From Vesta saturnalis (Eukaryota > Arthropoda > Insecta > Coleoptera > Lampyridae), in the NCBI GenBank assembly GCA_036346205.1, contig JARFJB010001987.1:297501-361500 (forward strand): a stretch of DNA of 64,000 nucleotides, in the 5' to 3' direction. Under the pieces are notes generated by a model. It was not told where the DNA came from. It was given only the letters and a program-made list of their open reading frames with translations, and searched no databases. Shown piece after piece: positions 37,441 through 49,600 of the stretch. Each line of letters opens with the position of its first letter. Within the stretch, counting starts at the first letter, position 1. Position numbers and translations under genes: made by a program.

Positions 37441-37627
37441 ATCTAAGCTAATGATTGCAAACAAAACATTTTGACGGTCGTGTCCTAGGATACTTCGTGA
37501 AAGACGGCCTCAAAGAAAATTTGGATCAATGTTTGATGCGGAATTATTGGATCGCGAGTTCCTGGACCTTTCATATATGATGAAAATTTGACAGGCTAAA
37601 AACCATAATAATTAATGTATTTTTTCC

Positions 37628-39546
37628 ATGGCCATGGAAAACCGAAAATATTGGGTGCATCCCATCTGTAGTGATAGGCTATTATCTGGAAAATTTTATA
37701 CTTTACATCCAAAATTACTCAAATATCCGGAAAAATTTTTTGCCGTTTATCGAATGAGCACAACCAGCTTCAATGAACTTGTCAAATTAATTGGACCAGT
37801 AATAGCGAAGGAGGATACAAATTTCAGGCTTGCTATACCTGTGGAGGAAAGATTGAGCGTTACGATATGGTGAGAGAAATTAAAAATACTTATTAACTGT
37901 TTTTATTAGAATGAAGGAAATAGTTATTAGAACGTTACAAAGTTAAATATTTTGAGAAGTTTTACAACTCGTATATTTGAGAGTCATCTGAAAAATTCGA
38001 AACATATGACTGAGTTGTTTCATTCGAATCGCATCGTGGTGGAATGTCCTGAACCAAGGGTAAATTGGCGGATGTAGTAGGAACGGCTACATACGTTTGT
38101 ATAGATCCTGATGGTGGCCAAATATTAGTTCCTCGTTGATATATATCGTAGTTAGTTGTTGAGTTAGTAGTAGTCATAGCAAGTCTGGCTACTGTTATCT
38201 GTTTAAAACGTTCAGAATAGCAATGTTAGCATCAAGTTTCTGTTCTGCAGTTAACTTCCGGAGTGAAGGCACAAGAGATAGAGCAAAGTTTGTATCTTCA
38301 TCAACGGTATTAGTCTCATTCAATGCTTTTAATAATGCTTCATCTAAATCTGTTCGCTTCTGGATATTAGTTCTCTTCTTCCGGTGATTAATAGGTGTGG
38401 AAGTAGAAGGACCAGATTCGTCATCCTCTTCATAATTTGCTTGAGAATCATCCTCTTCTAGGTTACTTTCCGTTGTTCGATTTTCGATACACGGAAGTAG
38501 AAATAGCAGTTGTTCAAAATATATATATTTTGCGTCTCTTGGTCGCAGGTTGTCCGACTTTGTATTTTTCTGAGCGTTGAGCTCTCGGCAAAAAAGTCCG
38601 TAAATTACCCCATTTTTTTGCACATCACGACCTGAAAGATGTTAATACTGTTAATTCTTTACAGGTATCTGGCAACAGGGGCTAGTTTCAATACATTGTC
38701 TTTTGATTATCTAATGGGAGCTTCTACAATACGAGATATAACTAAAACTACATGTGAGCAAATGTGGAACATTCTTCAACCGTTGTATATGGAAGCAAAA
38801 TGAAGATGACTGGATTAAAATTGCAGACGAATTCTATAGCCGTACAAATTTTCCAAACATCATAGGAGCCATAGATGGCAAGCATATTCGAATGATACAG
38901 CCAGAACATTCTGGATCATCATATTTTAACTACAAAAAGTTCTTCTCTTGCGTTTTAATGGCTTGGACAGATGCAGATTATAAATTTGTTTACGTAGATG
39001 TTGGCTCTTATGGAACAGCGAGTGATTCCGAAATATTTAAAACAAGTGAAATGGGTAAAAGGCTTTCCGAAAACCGATTAAATATTCCTTTATCATTTAC
39101 CCAATGATGATAACGGTAATGCTATTCCATTCTCTGTCGTAGGCGATGAAGCGTTTGGACTCGGAAACCACATATTACGCCCTTATGCAAAACGAAATTT
39201 AAATTACACTAAGCGAATTTTCAATTATAGACATACTAGGGCACGACGTATTGTTGAATGCACTTTTGGCATTTTAGCTAACAAATGGCGTATTTTTCAC
39301 CGCCCAATTGATGTGAACATAAATTTTTGCGCTCAAATTATTAAAGCCTGCTGTGTTCTTCACAATTATGTACGAATCAAAGATGGAATAACATTCACAG
39401 ATACTCTCTACGATTGTCCCATGAATAGCCTAACGATAAGTGAAAACAATCGAGGAAGAAATAATATGAATGACGTACGACAATACATGTCATCATATTT
39501 TATATCTCCTGGAGGGGCGATTTCGTGTCAATATAGCAAAGTGTAA
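37628..39546 (+). pseudogene. Harbinger (HARBI1-like) transposase, two frameshifts
   Basis: Exon 1 is 37628-37869 (ATG 37628) with donor GTGAGA; the intron is 37870-38664; exon 2 starts at 38665 and joins in frame (codon split TG/G). Landmarks: FDYLMGASTIRDI and CEQMWNIL after the splice; NIIGAIDGKHIRM with catalytic Asp 1; SYGTASDSEIF; VVGDEAFGLGNHI with Asp 2; RRIVECTFGILANKWRIF with the Glu; and ACCVLHNYVR. Frame changes occur near 38795-38803 (A-rich) and near 39105. All three catalytic residues remain encoded, so decay is recent. A real HARBI1-like protein is about 350-400 residues, in agreement. Confidence 0.85.
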
Positions 39547-39776
39547 TATGTATTTAAATAAATATAAATACACATGTACCCATACGTACCTTGACTAGTT
39601 TTATTATCAGCGCTCAGCTGGTTCCAACCAGGAACAACTACTTCACAAATTTCCTCCCACAGTTTTTTCTTCAAATTTCCATCAGAATATTCTTTTAAAT
39701 TCTTTTTATATATTGGAGGCCTTTTCTCCACTTCTTCAATGAGTTTTTCAATCAAAGAATCAACAAGTAACGCCAT
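37962..39776 (-). pseudogene. Harbinger MADF-domain protein, antisense and nested
   Basis: Exon 1 is 39776-39590: MALLVDSLIEKLIEEVEKRP, KKLWEEICEVV and a Trp-containing helix, an N-terminal MADF/Myb-like fold. Donor GTACGT; acceptor CAG before 38631. Exon 2 begins GRDVQKKWGNLR, continues after a frame change in a T6 run (about 38588) as ARELN-like sequence, then an acidic linker (SNLEEDDSQANYEEDDE) and a helical end with DTNFALSLVPSLRKL, BESS-like. A stop near 38195 precedes a further open piece to 37962. In such elements this protein works with the transposase to bind transposon ends; here that is family knowledge. It has at least two defects. Confidence 0.7.
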
Positions 39777-39800
39777 TATTATTTGCTTTTAAGTAATCTA

Positions 39801-40476
39801 AGAACTAAGCCGGTTCCGATCACGGACAACTTCCTCACAAAAAAGGTCAAAGCAAACTAAACAATCGGCAAGTCTGCGCGCATGCATAACAGGCAATACT
39901 GTTTAAGCAGTCGGCCGATAGTTGGCCAACTATTAAGTTTGAAGGAATCGCTCTGCGTATCAAACTTTTCGTTGGACGATTTCAAATCGATTGTGTGGCA
40001 TCTCCATACATCTCCATGGTAATTAAGTAAACAACCAAACTATCGGCCGATTAAAAGTCTCCAGTCTGCGGGGGCTCTAAATTAATAATAAAATCGTTAT
40101 AACTTTGTTATTTTTAAAAATAAGTAGATAATGTCTGATATAATTACAAAGCTTAAAGAATGTGCATCTGATAAAGACACAGCCTACTGTACCTTCCATT
40201 TAAACAAACAAAGGTTCATATCATAACTTTGGAATAACAAGAAATAGACCAAAAGTGGCGACGCCAGTAGATAAAGCATCAAAAGACTACCTACATTTTT
40301 TTTTTCAAATTGATTATAACAGAGTTATTTAGAATTAAATAAAATGTAACATTTTAGTTTTTTTGAAATATCTAGTAAGCCATGAACTTTTTCCAACAAC
40401 TGAAAGTGTCGTTAATTTAGGTTCATACAACTACAACTCTTTCCCCATTTAACCGAATGTTAATGAAAAAAGTCAC

Positions 40477-40480
<4 letters not shown>
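39801..40480. other. No gene recognised
   Basis: Includes TCGGCCGATAGTT near 39912 and its relative CTATCGGCCGATT near 40046 (inverted, about 135 bp apart), perhaps belonging to the Harbinger right end. Confidence 0.4.

Positions 40481-40538
<58 letters not shown>
40481..40538. repeat. (TA)n microsatellite
   Basis: About 29 TA units. Confidence 0.97.
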
Positions 40539-40542
<4 letters not shown>

Positions 40543-40975
40543 GTTCTGCTTGTTGAGAAAATAAATTCACGATAAAAAATTCTTAAATAAGATATACAGA
40601 GTATTAATAAATTAGGAAAATATGAAAATGCTTCAAAAGAGAAGTATCATTATTTATTATTTTTAACAAAAGTTTTATAAAACAAAGTTGTTTATAAACT
40701 AACATAAAGACAAATACCAATTTCGAAATAAAAATTCCAATATTTAAAATAGAATATTAATAATGGCTTTTATGTAATTATTTGCATTTTACAAAAAAAT
40801 CAAGATAGCCGATTTTGTATACGTTCATGTTACGTCAGCATCTTATTAACATCTGCCAGTATTCTGATTTCGTGAAGGTATTTTCGAAAAGAAGAGCGTA
40901 TTTATTTAATAGAATGTTACGGTATTGGAAATGTGTCTTATCAATACGCAATAAATGTTTTTCATTAAAAATTTC

Positions 40976-41320
40976 CTAATACGCCGGTGTCAAAAAAAGC
41001 ATTGCGAATGTTATTAAAAAATTAAATGAAACTGGGTCGGTGATGAATGTGAAGAAATCAAAGAAAAGATACGATGAAAATGATGCAGCTACAATAGGAT
41101 TAGTTTTAGATAACCTGAAATTATCTTTTAGGAAGCGTGCACAAACAGTGGATTTAAGCAAAACTGAATTACTCACAATTTTTAAGGAAAACAAAATTAT
41201 ACCGTTTAAGCCAAAGTTGCGGCATACACTTGAACTTGAAGATAAATGGAGACGTTTAGAGTTGTGTTTATGGAAACTTTGAAAACCAAAGATTTCACAG
41301 ATGTATTCCTCAAACACCGC
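40976..41320 (+). pseudogene. Mariner-family transposase, N-terminal fragment
   Basis: From about 41040: MNVKKSKKRYDENDAATIGL followed by a helix-turn-helix region with LSFRKRAQ, LSKTELLTIFKENKIIPFKP and HTLELEDKWRRLELCLW. This is the paired DNA-binding part that precedes the DDE domain in mariner-type transposases. The catalytic part is absent; Penelope-like sequence follows about 80 bp later. A TAATAATAATAATAA run lies at 41338-41357. Confidence 0.7.
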
Positions 41321-41369
41321 TTGGTGCCTTTAATAGGTAATAATAATAATAATAATAAAAATATCTATT

Positions 41370-41890
41370 GAAGACACGATTGAAATTCTAGAAGACAAAT
41401 ATTCAATAAACCAAGATATACTCAAATTGATAAACCACTGTATGCACTCAACCTATTTTACATACAAAGGACAATTCTACAAGTAAATTCAAGGAGGGAG
41501 TTCGCGACTCAGTTTTCTAGGACATATTAACAAGATTCACAATAACATCAAATTTACTATGGAAGGCAAGAAAATGATTCACTCCCGTTTTTGAACACCC
41601 TAATAACAAGACTTTTTGCATCACCACCCTGGTCAATTACGTAGCGTTATGAAATCCTTGATATACCGCTCTCACCACTTATCTGGCGAAAATTCTGAAA
41701 CGGAAGAAAGAAAGACTACTAATAAAATATTACTTCAAAATAGATACAAAGATCAAGAAATATTGAAAATTACTGCGTTGGTAATTTTCAATAATTCTTG
41801 ATCTTTGTATCTATTTTGAAGTAATATTTTATTAGTATCTTCTTTTTCCGTTTCAGAGGAGGCCTAGAAATAATAACTTATCAAGCTGTA
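41370..41890 (+). pseudogene. Penelope-like reverse transcriptase remnant, left part
   Basis: Phrases of a Penelope RT in three frames: ILKLINHCMHSTYFTYKGQFY (about 41424), HINKIHNNIKFTMEG (about 41524), LHHHPGQLRSVMKSLIYR (about 41620). These follow the order seen in the family, where the RT is joined to a GIY-YIG nuclease. The nuclease lies at 43595-43834, so about 1.7 kb of foreign DNA splits the element. Confidence 0.65.
41695..41856. repeat. Near-perfect 76-nt-arm hairpin
   Basis: Arms of about 76-79 nt (41695-41773 and 41781-41856) pair with only a few mismatches and a 3-nt bulge around loop TGCGTTG. CTGAAACGGAA begins the left arm and TTCCGTTTCAG ends the right arm. It falls exactly at the end of the Penelope RT homology. 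Confidence 0.85.
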
Positions 41891-43560
41891 AAGAACCAGC
41901 ATCTTATACTTATATGTTTTAGAATAAATTAGGCACGGACCATCCTGTATGTAAAATTTCATAAGTTTACGCGATATTGCACAACAAATAATTTATTCAT
42001 CACTGCTGACGTGTATTACTAAGAAACCGTAAGTTTCTGCACGTCAGAACGATTTTAACCAATCATGTAACGGTATTCCCGCACGGTAGCCGCGAAGCCG
42101 CCCACCGATACCCCTTTATAAACTCGCGACGCGCATAATGAAAAGGAGAATCGAAGTAGATTCCCGTTAAGCCGATATCCAGCAGCCGCCACCGTTGACC
42201 GTTCCAGAAACCAGTAGCCGCCGCCATTCCGTCTGCTTAGAGTAAACACCGACCTGTTGTTCACCGACGAAGAGTCCTTCGCGATCGAGCAACCTAAAGC
42301 TCAATACCGCGATTGAAAGACACGTAAGTGGTAAAGTTATACATTCTGACAATTCACATTCAAACACTGCAGACCGTAAATACTTTCGGGCTAAGCACCA
42401 GGAGTTTTACAAAGCACACAAACACCTAGAGGCACGCAGGGTAGATCCCGACGTATCTCGACCGTAAATACTTCCGGGCTAAGCACCAGGAGTTTTACAA
42501 AGCACACAAACACCTAGAGGCACGCAGGGTAGATCCCGACGTATCTCGTCACCACTTGAGGGTGAAGGGTTGTTACAGGGCTGTAAAGACCTACGACCTT
42601 TCTCTTAGTATATACAGTAAAGACAGGCCGTCGCCTTCGTTTTCTGGAAATTACTGAGACCCGCTCGAAACTCACACACTCACTGCATACAGATAACACG
42701 TAATAACCACATATGGTGTCTTTGATTAGTAGAGGAATACCTCCATAACCTGTAGTATAAATTTGTATATAAATATAACCATCGTAAATACCTGGTGCGA
42801 GAACGTTTGTAAATAAATTAAAGAGTACGTAGATTATTCGATCTTTACGTAAACCACTTAAAGTAATATTAAGTATTTCGTTCCCTAGTTTAATTATCAA
42901 TAATTAAACTTAGTATAGAGTAAGTAGTATAGAGAGTAATTCATTTAGTTAGATAAATAATCTAATTGCCTACATTAAACCGGTAATAATTAAAGAAAGA
43001 TTGTCCGAATACATCGAGGTCGTATACGAGCATTTCGCGTGTATTACTTCCAGGAGTAGAACATCCTTGCTGCAGCGCTTCAGAGTTACTGGCATACAAA
43101 CACGATATCGATTTTCTCAAACGAATCGGGTTCAATGCGCTGGCGCTTCGAGCAACCACTGCATCGAACAACACTCTCGCTACCGTACATACAGGACCGT
43201 ATCCTAAACTGTATCTTTTAGGTAAGGATTAAGTTAAAAGACTATTTTGTTCACAGAAGCGATTACGCACCCAGTGACACCAGGACCTGGACAAGGGAGT
43301 TCGCATGTACATGTTTTGTTGAATACGTTCTTATTTTCTTTATTGTAAATATTTATTTAATATACCTGTTAAAATGCTTTACGAATTTTATTTAAGGTTA
43401 CAGTGTTAAGCCCATCCAATAATCACTACGAACCACACCCCGTTTATAAAATAAACCCGATTGAGCAAAGCCGAGGCAAAGTAAAACCGCGCTGGGTTAC
43501 CAAACCAGAAGGGCGCAATACTTATATATATAAATTGCACCTAAAAGTAAGGAGCATTAC
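41890..43560. other. Unassigned insertion inside the Penelope element
   Basis: GC-richer than its surroundings at 42000-42350, with TTTATAAA-like CCCCTTTATAAACTCG near 42112. Carries a recent 88-bp duplication. No protein motif. A solo LTR is one possibility, not shown. Confidence 0.4.
42372..42547. repeat. Tandem duplication of 88 bp
   Basis: 42372-42459 and 42460-42547 are identical except for one base (TACTTTCGGG versus TACTTCCGGG), so the duplication is very recent or an assembly artefact. Confidence 0.95.
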
Positions 43561-44110
43561 AAAGCAATGAACCCAAGATTCCTGTTATTCTGCCTTGTAT
43601 AAAAGGAATTACAGACAAAAAAGCAAACAAATTTCCCAAAACGACCTCAGACCGGTATTCAAACCACATACAACTTTTTCCCAACTTTCAAGAAACCCCA
43701 AAGTCAAAATTCCCAATGAAAACCAACGAGTGTATGAAATACCATGCAACAAAAGCTATATCGGACAAACTAATAGAATATTATATGCGAGAGCCGATGA
43801 ATACAAACTAGCAATTAAACAACACAATCCATAATCGTCTTGGTCTTGATTCGAGATTTCAACCAACTCCAAATCCTCCAGAAATTTCAAACACTTATGC
43901 TGCAACTATTCCTGGCATCACCACTTCTACACCGTCTACATCATATACTAGATCAACTACCCCAAGTCAAACACGCCCGTTCAGATTGAATTTAAAGTTG
44001 GTTACTTTGTTTCAATTTCTGTAATTGTCAACATAAATTCTTGACATAGGGAACAAAGGACGTTCCCGAAACGTTGAATTAATTTTCACGTTTATGTACA
44101 CTAGTTTCCA
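43560..44110 (+). pseudogene. Penelope-like element, GIY-YIG end and 3' region
   Basis: KGITDKKANKF opens the homology, then a frame change into DLRPVFKPHTTFSQLSRNPK, QRVYEIPC, and KSYIGQTNR, the GIY-YIG nuclease core (YEI-YIG). A Ser/Thr/Pro-rich tail follows in another frame (FQPTPNPPE). The 3' part holds GGGAACAAAGGACGTTCCCGAAACG at about 44049, a hairpin followed by GAAAC as in the hammerhead ribozymes carried by many Penelope elements. Confidence 0.7.
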
Positions 44111-44130
44111 AGAAAAAAAGATTTAAATAT

Positions 44131-44138
<8 letters not shown>

Positions 44139-44202
<64 letters not shown>
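44139..44202. repeat. (AT)n microsatellite
   Basis: About 32 AT units, immediately after the Penelope 3' region. Confidence 0.97.
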
Positions 44203-44206
<4 letters not shown>

Positions 44207-46153
44207 AGATGGTATTTGTTAAGCTGAATATTATAGTAAGAAAAATATAAGCTCATATTAATAGCTACATTAAACATAAATTAATTGCATTGGAGTTGAG
44301 TAACCATATATGTAAAGCGCAAATTTTCATGAGAACAATTTAACATAATACTAAGTACAAATGTGTTTATAAGACATGTTGTTAGTTAAATCAGATTTCA
44401 TAAGTATAAAATGTAATCATAGCTGAACAATAGATTTCTTCACTATAATATTTTCCGGGCATCTTCGGAATTGTAAAAATATGTATTTCCTTATTCAAAA
44501 TACATGTAATCCATTTGTATGGTGATATTCTAGTCTAGTAGCATAATATTCTACGTAATAAGAGTAGAGTATATCTTAAAGAGTGTGAAATCAGAACAGA
44601 TTTAACAAGATGCATATAACTTACTAAGTTTAAAAGTGAAATTAAACAAATATTATGTTATAAACTTACATAATAGTGTGATTAGGAAGTGTTACAACTT
44701 AATTTAACATTATGGATGTAATTTAAGCATAAAAGTTTTGACAACAGGTGACGGTGATTTTGAACGTTGTGCTTGAGTTAGAATTTTTCAACATAAATCA
44801 TAAAAGTGTTAGAAACTGGTGTAGCGAAGAATTTTAAAAATTTGCTAGAGTGATTGGTGTGAAGCCAGAAGCTATATAAGGAAGTGGCAAAAATGTTTAT
44901 AACTCTCTTGCAATTCTTCAAAAAGTGAACATGTCACTTGAAGTGTACATGAATTAGAAATTTAAGATCGTTCATGTGGTTTGTTTAACCTAAAAATTTA
45001 AAAATACTAAACTATTTAAATTTAAAATTGTAAGTCAAAATAAGGTTAACATACACATTAGTCCGGGATGTGTTATCGGTATACAAGTGAATGTAAATCG
45101 AATTATTTCAATTATTTCTTTTAAATTAAAAATTATTTTAACCAAATTACCAGTGCGTTATTATTTTAATCGAAATAAAAATTCAAAAGTTGCAAGTACG
45201 TAATAATTTGAATACAGATAAAATTATGGTATTTTCCGATTCAACAACCTGAAACTAAAAGTTACAAAGCGAATATTTACGCAGCATACTTATGTATGTT
45301 GGTGTTTTAGACCTTCCGCCGATGGAGCAAATATTTAAGCAGCATATCCATTACATGTTGGTGCTGTAGATCTTCCACCGATGGATCAATAATATCAATG
45401 GGATTCGAATTACTTCTAACCTAGATATTGGAACATCAATTGCAGATTGGATCAGCTGAAGGAAAGGACACAGTAACGTGAGTTTATGAATCTTACATAT
45501 TTATTTGAGGTTACGTTGAATATTATTATAATTTATTTATGTGCATTTATGTAAAGGATGCAAGTGAATTGTATACTATCCTGGAAATAATACAACCACT
45601 TATTGGTTTTATAGTGATTCTATATTATTTTAAAATGAAAAAGATACTTACCCAAATTGTATTGTCATTATTGTTTAGTTATGATGAGTTACACACATAT
45701 ATTCAGGTCAATAAAATTCGCATGCGCACAACATATTATATATTTGCAGGTGATATAAGGCGTTTGAATCAAATTAAATTTTGCATAATTCCAGATTTAT
45801 TTTAAAACCACAGTCGAATTTATTTTACAAGAGAACCATACGTAAATGTTTAATGTTTTTTTTAAATACTAAACTACGTTGAACCCTATCCCCTCAGATG
45901 CTAGTCGAGGCAATTTATTTAAATAAAATCAACAGTAATTATATTAAATTGATGGGGGCACAACCTCTTGAAGTTGTAGTAAAATACATTACAATTTACT
46001 AATACAATTAATCTCTATTGTTTCATCTAATTCAAATGTGGTGATAAATTATTACATCATGTATCATATAAAAATAAATTATATAATGTTTACATCCCAT
46101 TTAAAAGACTATCCCAACGTGGGAAAAATCTAAATTAAATTATATATTTACAT

Positions 46154-46154
<1 letters not shown>
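44203..46154. other. No gene; one short tandem duplication
   Basis: AT-rich. At 45271-45390 two units of about 62 bp share GCGAATATTTACGCAGCATA or GCAAATATTTAAGCAGCATA, TGTTGGTG, TAGA-CTTCC-CCGATGGA. The open frame 45539-45805 has no recognised motif. Confidence 0.45.

Positions 46155-46198
<44 letters not shown>
46155..46198. repeat. (AT)n microsatellite
   Basis: About 22 AT units upstream of GR gene 3. Confidence 0.96.
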
Positions 46199-46199
<1 letters not shown>

Positions 46200-46648
46200 T
46201 AATGTACATAAAATTAGGATATAATTTTAGTATGTATACAATGAAATGTATTTCTCAATCAAAAATTCTATTTATCCAACAGTTAATCTTGCCTAGCCTT
46301 TTTTAGGGTAAGACTAGTACCATACAATGTTGCTAATTATCCAGTTTTTTTTGCATTTTTACGGGTTATTTTATCTTAAGATTGTCCCTCTTGTATGACG
46401 TAACTAATGAAGCAAGTTTCGTAAGGTAATTAACTAATTCAGTGTAAGTGTAATTAAACTGCTTCTAATGGTTCTATTAATTGCTCTCGTTCGTATATAT
46501 ATCCGAATCAATGATGTTTACATCATTTCTACCAATAATTATTAAATATTATATGTTTCATATATCTAAGTAATTTATTGAGTTATATAATTACAGTTGA
46601 CATTCATATTAATCAAGTCACGTAATATTTTCAGTAGGTAAAGAAAAT
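46199..46648. other. 5' flank of GR gene 3
   Basis: AT-rich; CGTATATATATCC near 46491 is TATA-like but its use is unknown. No gene seen. Confidence 0.35.
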
Positions 46649-49600
46649 ATGCCCGCTGCATTAGAAAATGTTTTAGTTGCAAGCAAATCTGTATATTATT
46701 TTAGTTTGCTTTCTGGTACAGCTTCGTATATAATGCGCAAAAATGAAATTTCAAAAAGTGCTGTATTAATACTGCAAGCAATAGTGTATATAGTAATATT
46801 TTTAATTTGCTGCATTATATCGTGGGATGAAGAGGCTTTTCCATTTCCAGACATTCACAAATCAGGAATTATGTCATTAATTGGACGCCTTTCTGTACAA
46901 ACTGTTTATATTTCCGCAATGAGTTCATTAGTATTTAGTCACATTTTTGCACCATCATTGTTGGTAGAAATGAAAAAGTTTAAAGAGATTGATAATGTTT
47001 TGAAAAAAGTGTGTAATAGTCATCGTCTTATATTGGATATGAATTTTAAATTATGGAAAAAAACAAGTATTTGCATACTACTGTGGTTGTGTTACTACAG
47101 TATTTTTAGCGTTTACTCGTTTGTTCTTTACAAATATTCATATCCTCAAATACTTATTATTATAATTTTCCAACTTACCCATACATCTGAAGCATTTCAG
47201 TATTGGACATTGATGACGATTTTTCGAGATCGATTTCATGTGCTTAATCATTATATCACGGAAAATAGTAATGATTATTTTATGGATAAATACACAATAA
47301 ACGAAGTTATTTTTGTGGAAAATTTAAAAATAATTATTGAAACTCATAGAAAGCTGACAGCGATGGTTAGAGTAGTGAATAAGTGTTATTATGTTTTTTT
47401 GATCCTTGACACATTCTTTTTTTATACTATGGTCTCATGTCAAGGATACATTATGCTGTATTTGTTTGTTTTTGCGGATCTTATGGATTGGAGTAACATT
47501 CTTGTGCTTTACAATTGTGTACAATTCGCAACTTATATGACAATTTTCATGGTAATAATTTTAAAATGTTCGACGAATGTTTGTTATGAGGTAGTATGTT
47601 TTTGGTACAGGGTAGCCGGTCATACTGTGATCCATTTTGACCTTGAATAACGTCAGAAAAGGAAAATATAGCAACTGCGGTTTTCACAGAAGTGTTTGAA
47701 TTTTCGAAAAGTCTTTTCAACACTAATGCCGATTTGTTACTATCTTTTCTTATACCAAAAATAAAATTGACGGGTATAGGACAGCTTAGCGATTTTATTT
47801 AGTGTCTGTATTTCTGCTGGCTTTATTTTTCAAACATGTACTTAATTCTATACTAAATTAACAGTTTAGTTTTTCGTTTTTACGAATATAAAGTTCCATT
47901 AAAATCTACATGCTCCCTCGTCTCTGAGGTAGGTAGGTAATCCATAAAATTTATTACACCCTTCAGGTTGTTATTTAGATATTTAAAGATTCCACAACTA
48001 TTACTGGTCTCGTAGCTTTGATTTCCTTAGGTTTTTCTTTTCCTTATCTCCGATTCTTCTGTGTGTTGTGCTGAAATCAATTCTTCACCTACACTCAACA
48101 TTGATCACTGAACAACAACTTTGTCTCGAAGAGAATTCAAGGGGTTTGCTTCGTTCTCAGCTCGACTTCTCTCTAAAACACGCTTAGGTATTCCCGGCAC
48201 AAGCAACTTACTGGTGAGTTATATTTTTGCTTATTTCGTGAGGGAGCCCTGAAGCTATAGACAGTGACCTACGACCAATATAATTACAGTAGGGGTTGCT
48301 CACTTTACTCCGACGAGTTATAAACAGAGGTGTAGGACTGCTTCGGTGACTTGCAGTTATTTGATATAACCTTAAACAGCAGGAATGATTTAGCGATTCA
48401 AATCTGCTTCGCTTGTGCATTATTTAACTACGTGTTAACTATTATTAAGAACGCTAACTGTATTGCAAACAGATGTTACATCCTACACATATAGCTCTGA
48501 AGCTTGTCGTTTATTTATACTTGAATTTTTCTTTTGTAAATTTAATTCTTTATGCACGGTGATCCATGTTAAACCTTTAATACTTGCTAATGAAATTGCA
48601 TTTTTGATATGTGTTTTGTGTTTCCTACTTTACATGTATAAATGCAGGCTTTAATGCGCTTTGCAACAAACGTCATAACCAGAAAGTTATTAGATGGTAA
48701 TGTATTTAATTTAATTAATTTAAGGAACGCGGCCTTCAGCCACAAAATTTTTATTGCCGTTTAGTGACCTTCGGGAGAGTGCTTATTAATCAATTCTAGG
48801 GATTCAATTTTATACCTTTAATCATTATTCGTGGCAGTGGTTTTGAGTTGCCCACCTTTCTTTTTACTTGAAAACTTACGCAATTACTGCTTATTTCGTG
48901 TTATTAAATTATCGGTAGACATCTCCGGATAGTATACAATTTGGTAAATTATATTTTTATTTTATTTTCGTTTGGGTTAAAAGAAACGCGCCTAAGTTTT
49001 AGGAACCACGATTCAAGAATTTATATGCTTTTGTTGTTTTTGTTCTACCCTCCCGGGTCAACGCTGGATGTCACACAGTGCGGGTATGCTTTGCTGTTTC
49101 ATTTTTTTGGCAATTTTATAATTATCTTTGGTTTTGCGCTGAAAAAGGTTTACTAATGTAACGATTTGGTTTTTTTTATTAACATTTTGATAGGTTTTTT
49201 TGTATTATCTTATGTGGGGTTTACGTCCATTAAAAATAGACGCAATAACAAATTTGTAAGTTCCCTTTTTAAAATATTCTGTATTTCTACGCCAACCACA
49301 CGCCCACGCATCCAAGTGCTTAGCTAAAACGACTGGCTTCCGATTATCGTATTAGGAGTTACGGCACACCACCTAGTTTTGGGCACCAGTACCTTTGTGT
49401 ACATAACACAAGTTCGTTATTTTAAATGGAACACTATATGTTTTGCAATATTCTTAAAGTTCAATTTTTCTCCTTTCAGAAAATATAACATAAGCTAGAG
49501 TTATTACAAAAAATAACGAATTTATAATACCTCCGAAAATGTCGATTAAGAATACTAATTAATACAGTTTTTTTGAAAAGTCGCCTGTGGAAATAAAGTC

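Larger units (their letters stand above)
37480..39800. mobile_element. PIF/Harbinger transposon with two genes
   Basis: It contains the two genes typical of this superfamily: a DDE transposase on the + strand and a MADF-domain DNA-binding protein on the - strand. The main exon of the second lies in the single intron of the first. I could not find convincing terminal inverted repeats or a 3-bp target duplication, so the ends are approximate. Confidence 0.8.

Noticed and set aside
47591..47650. C-terminal 20 residues of the 333-codon frame of GR gene 3
   Set aside because: They come from the intron and the transposon end, not from receptor sequence.
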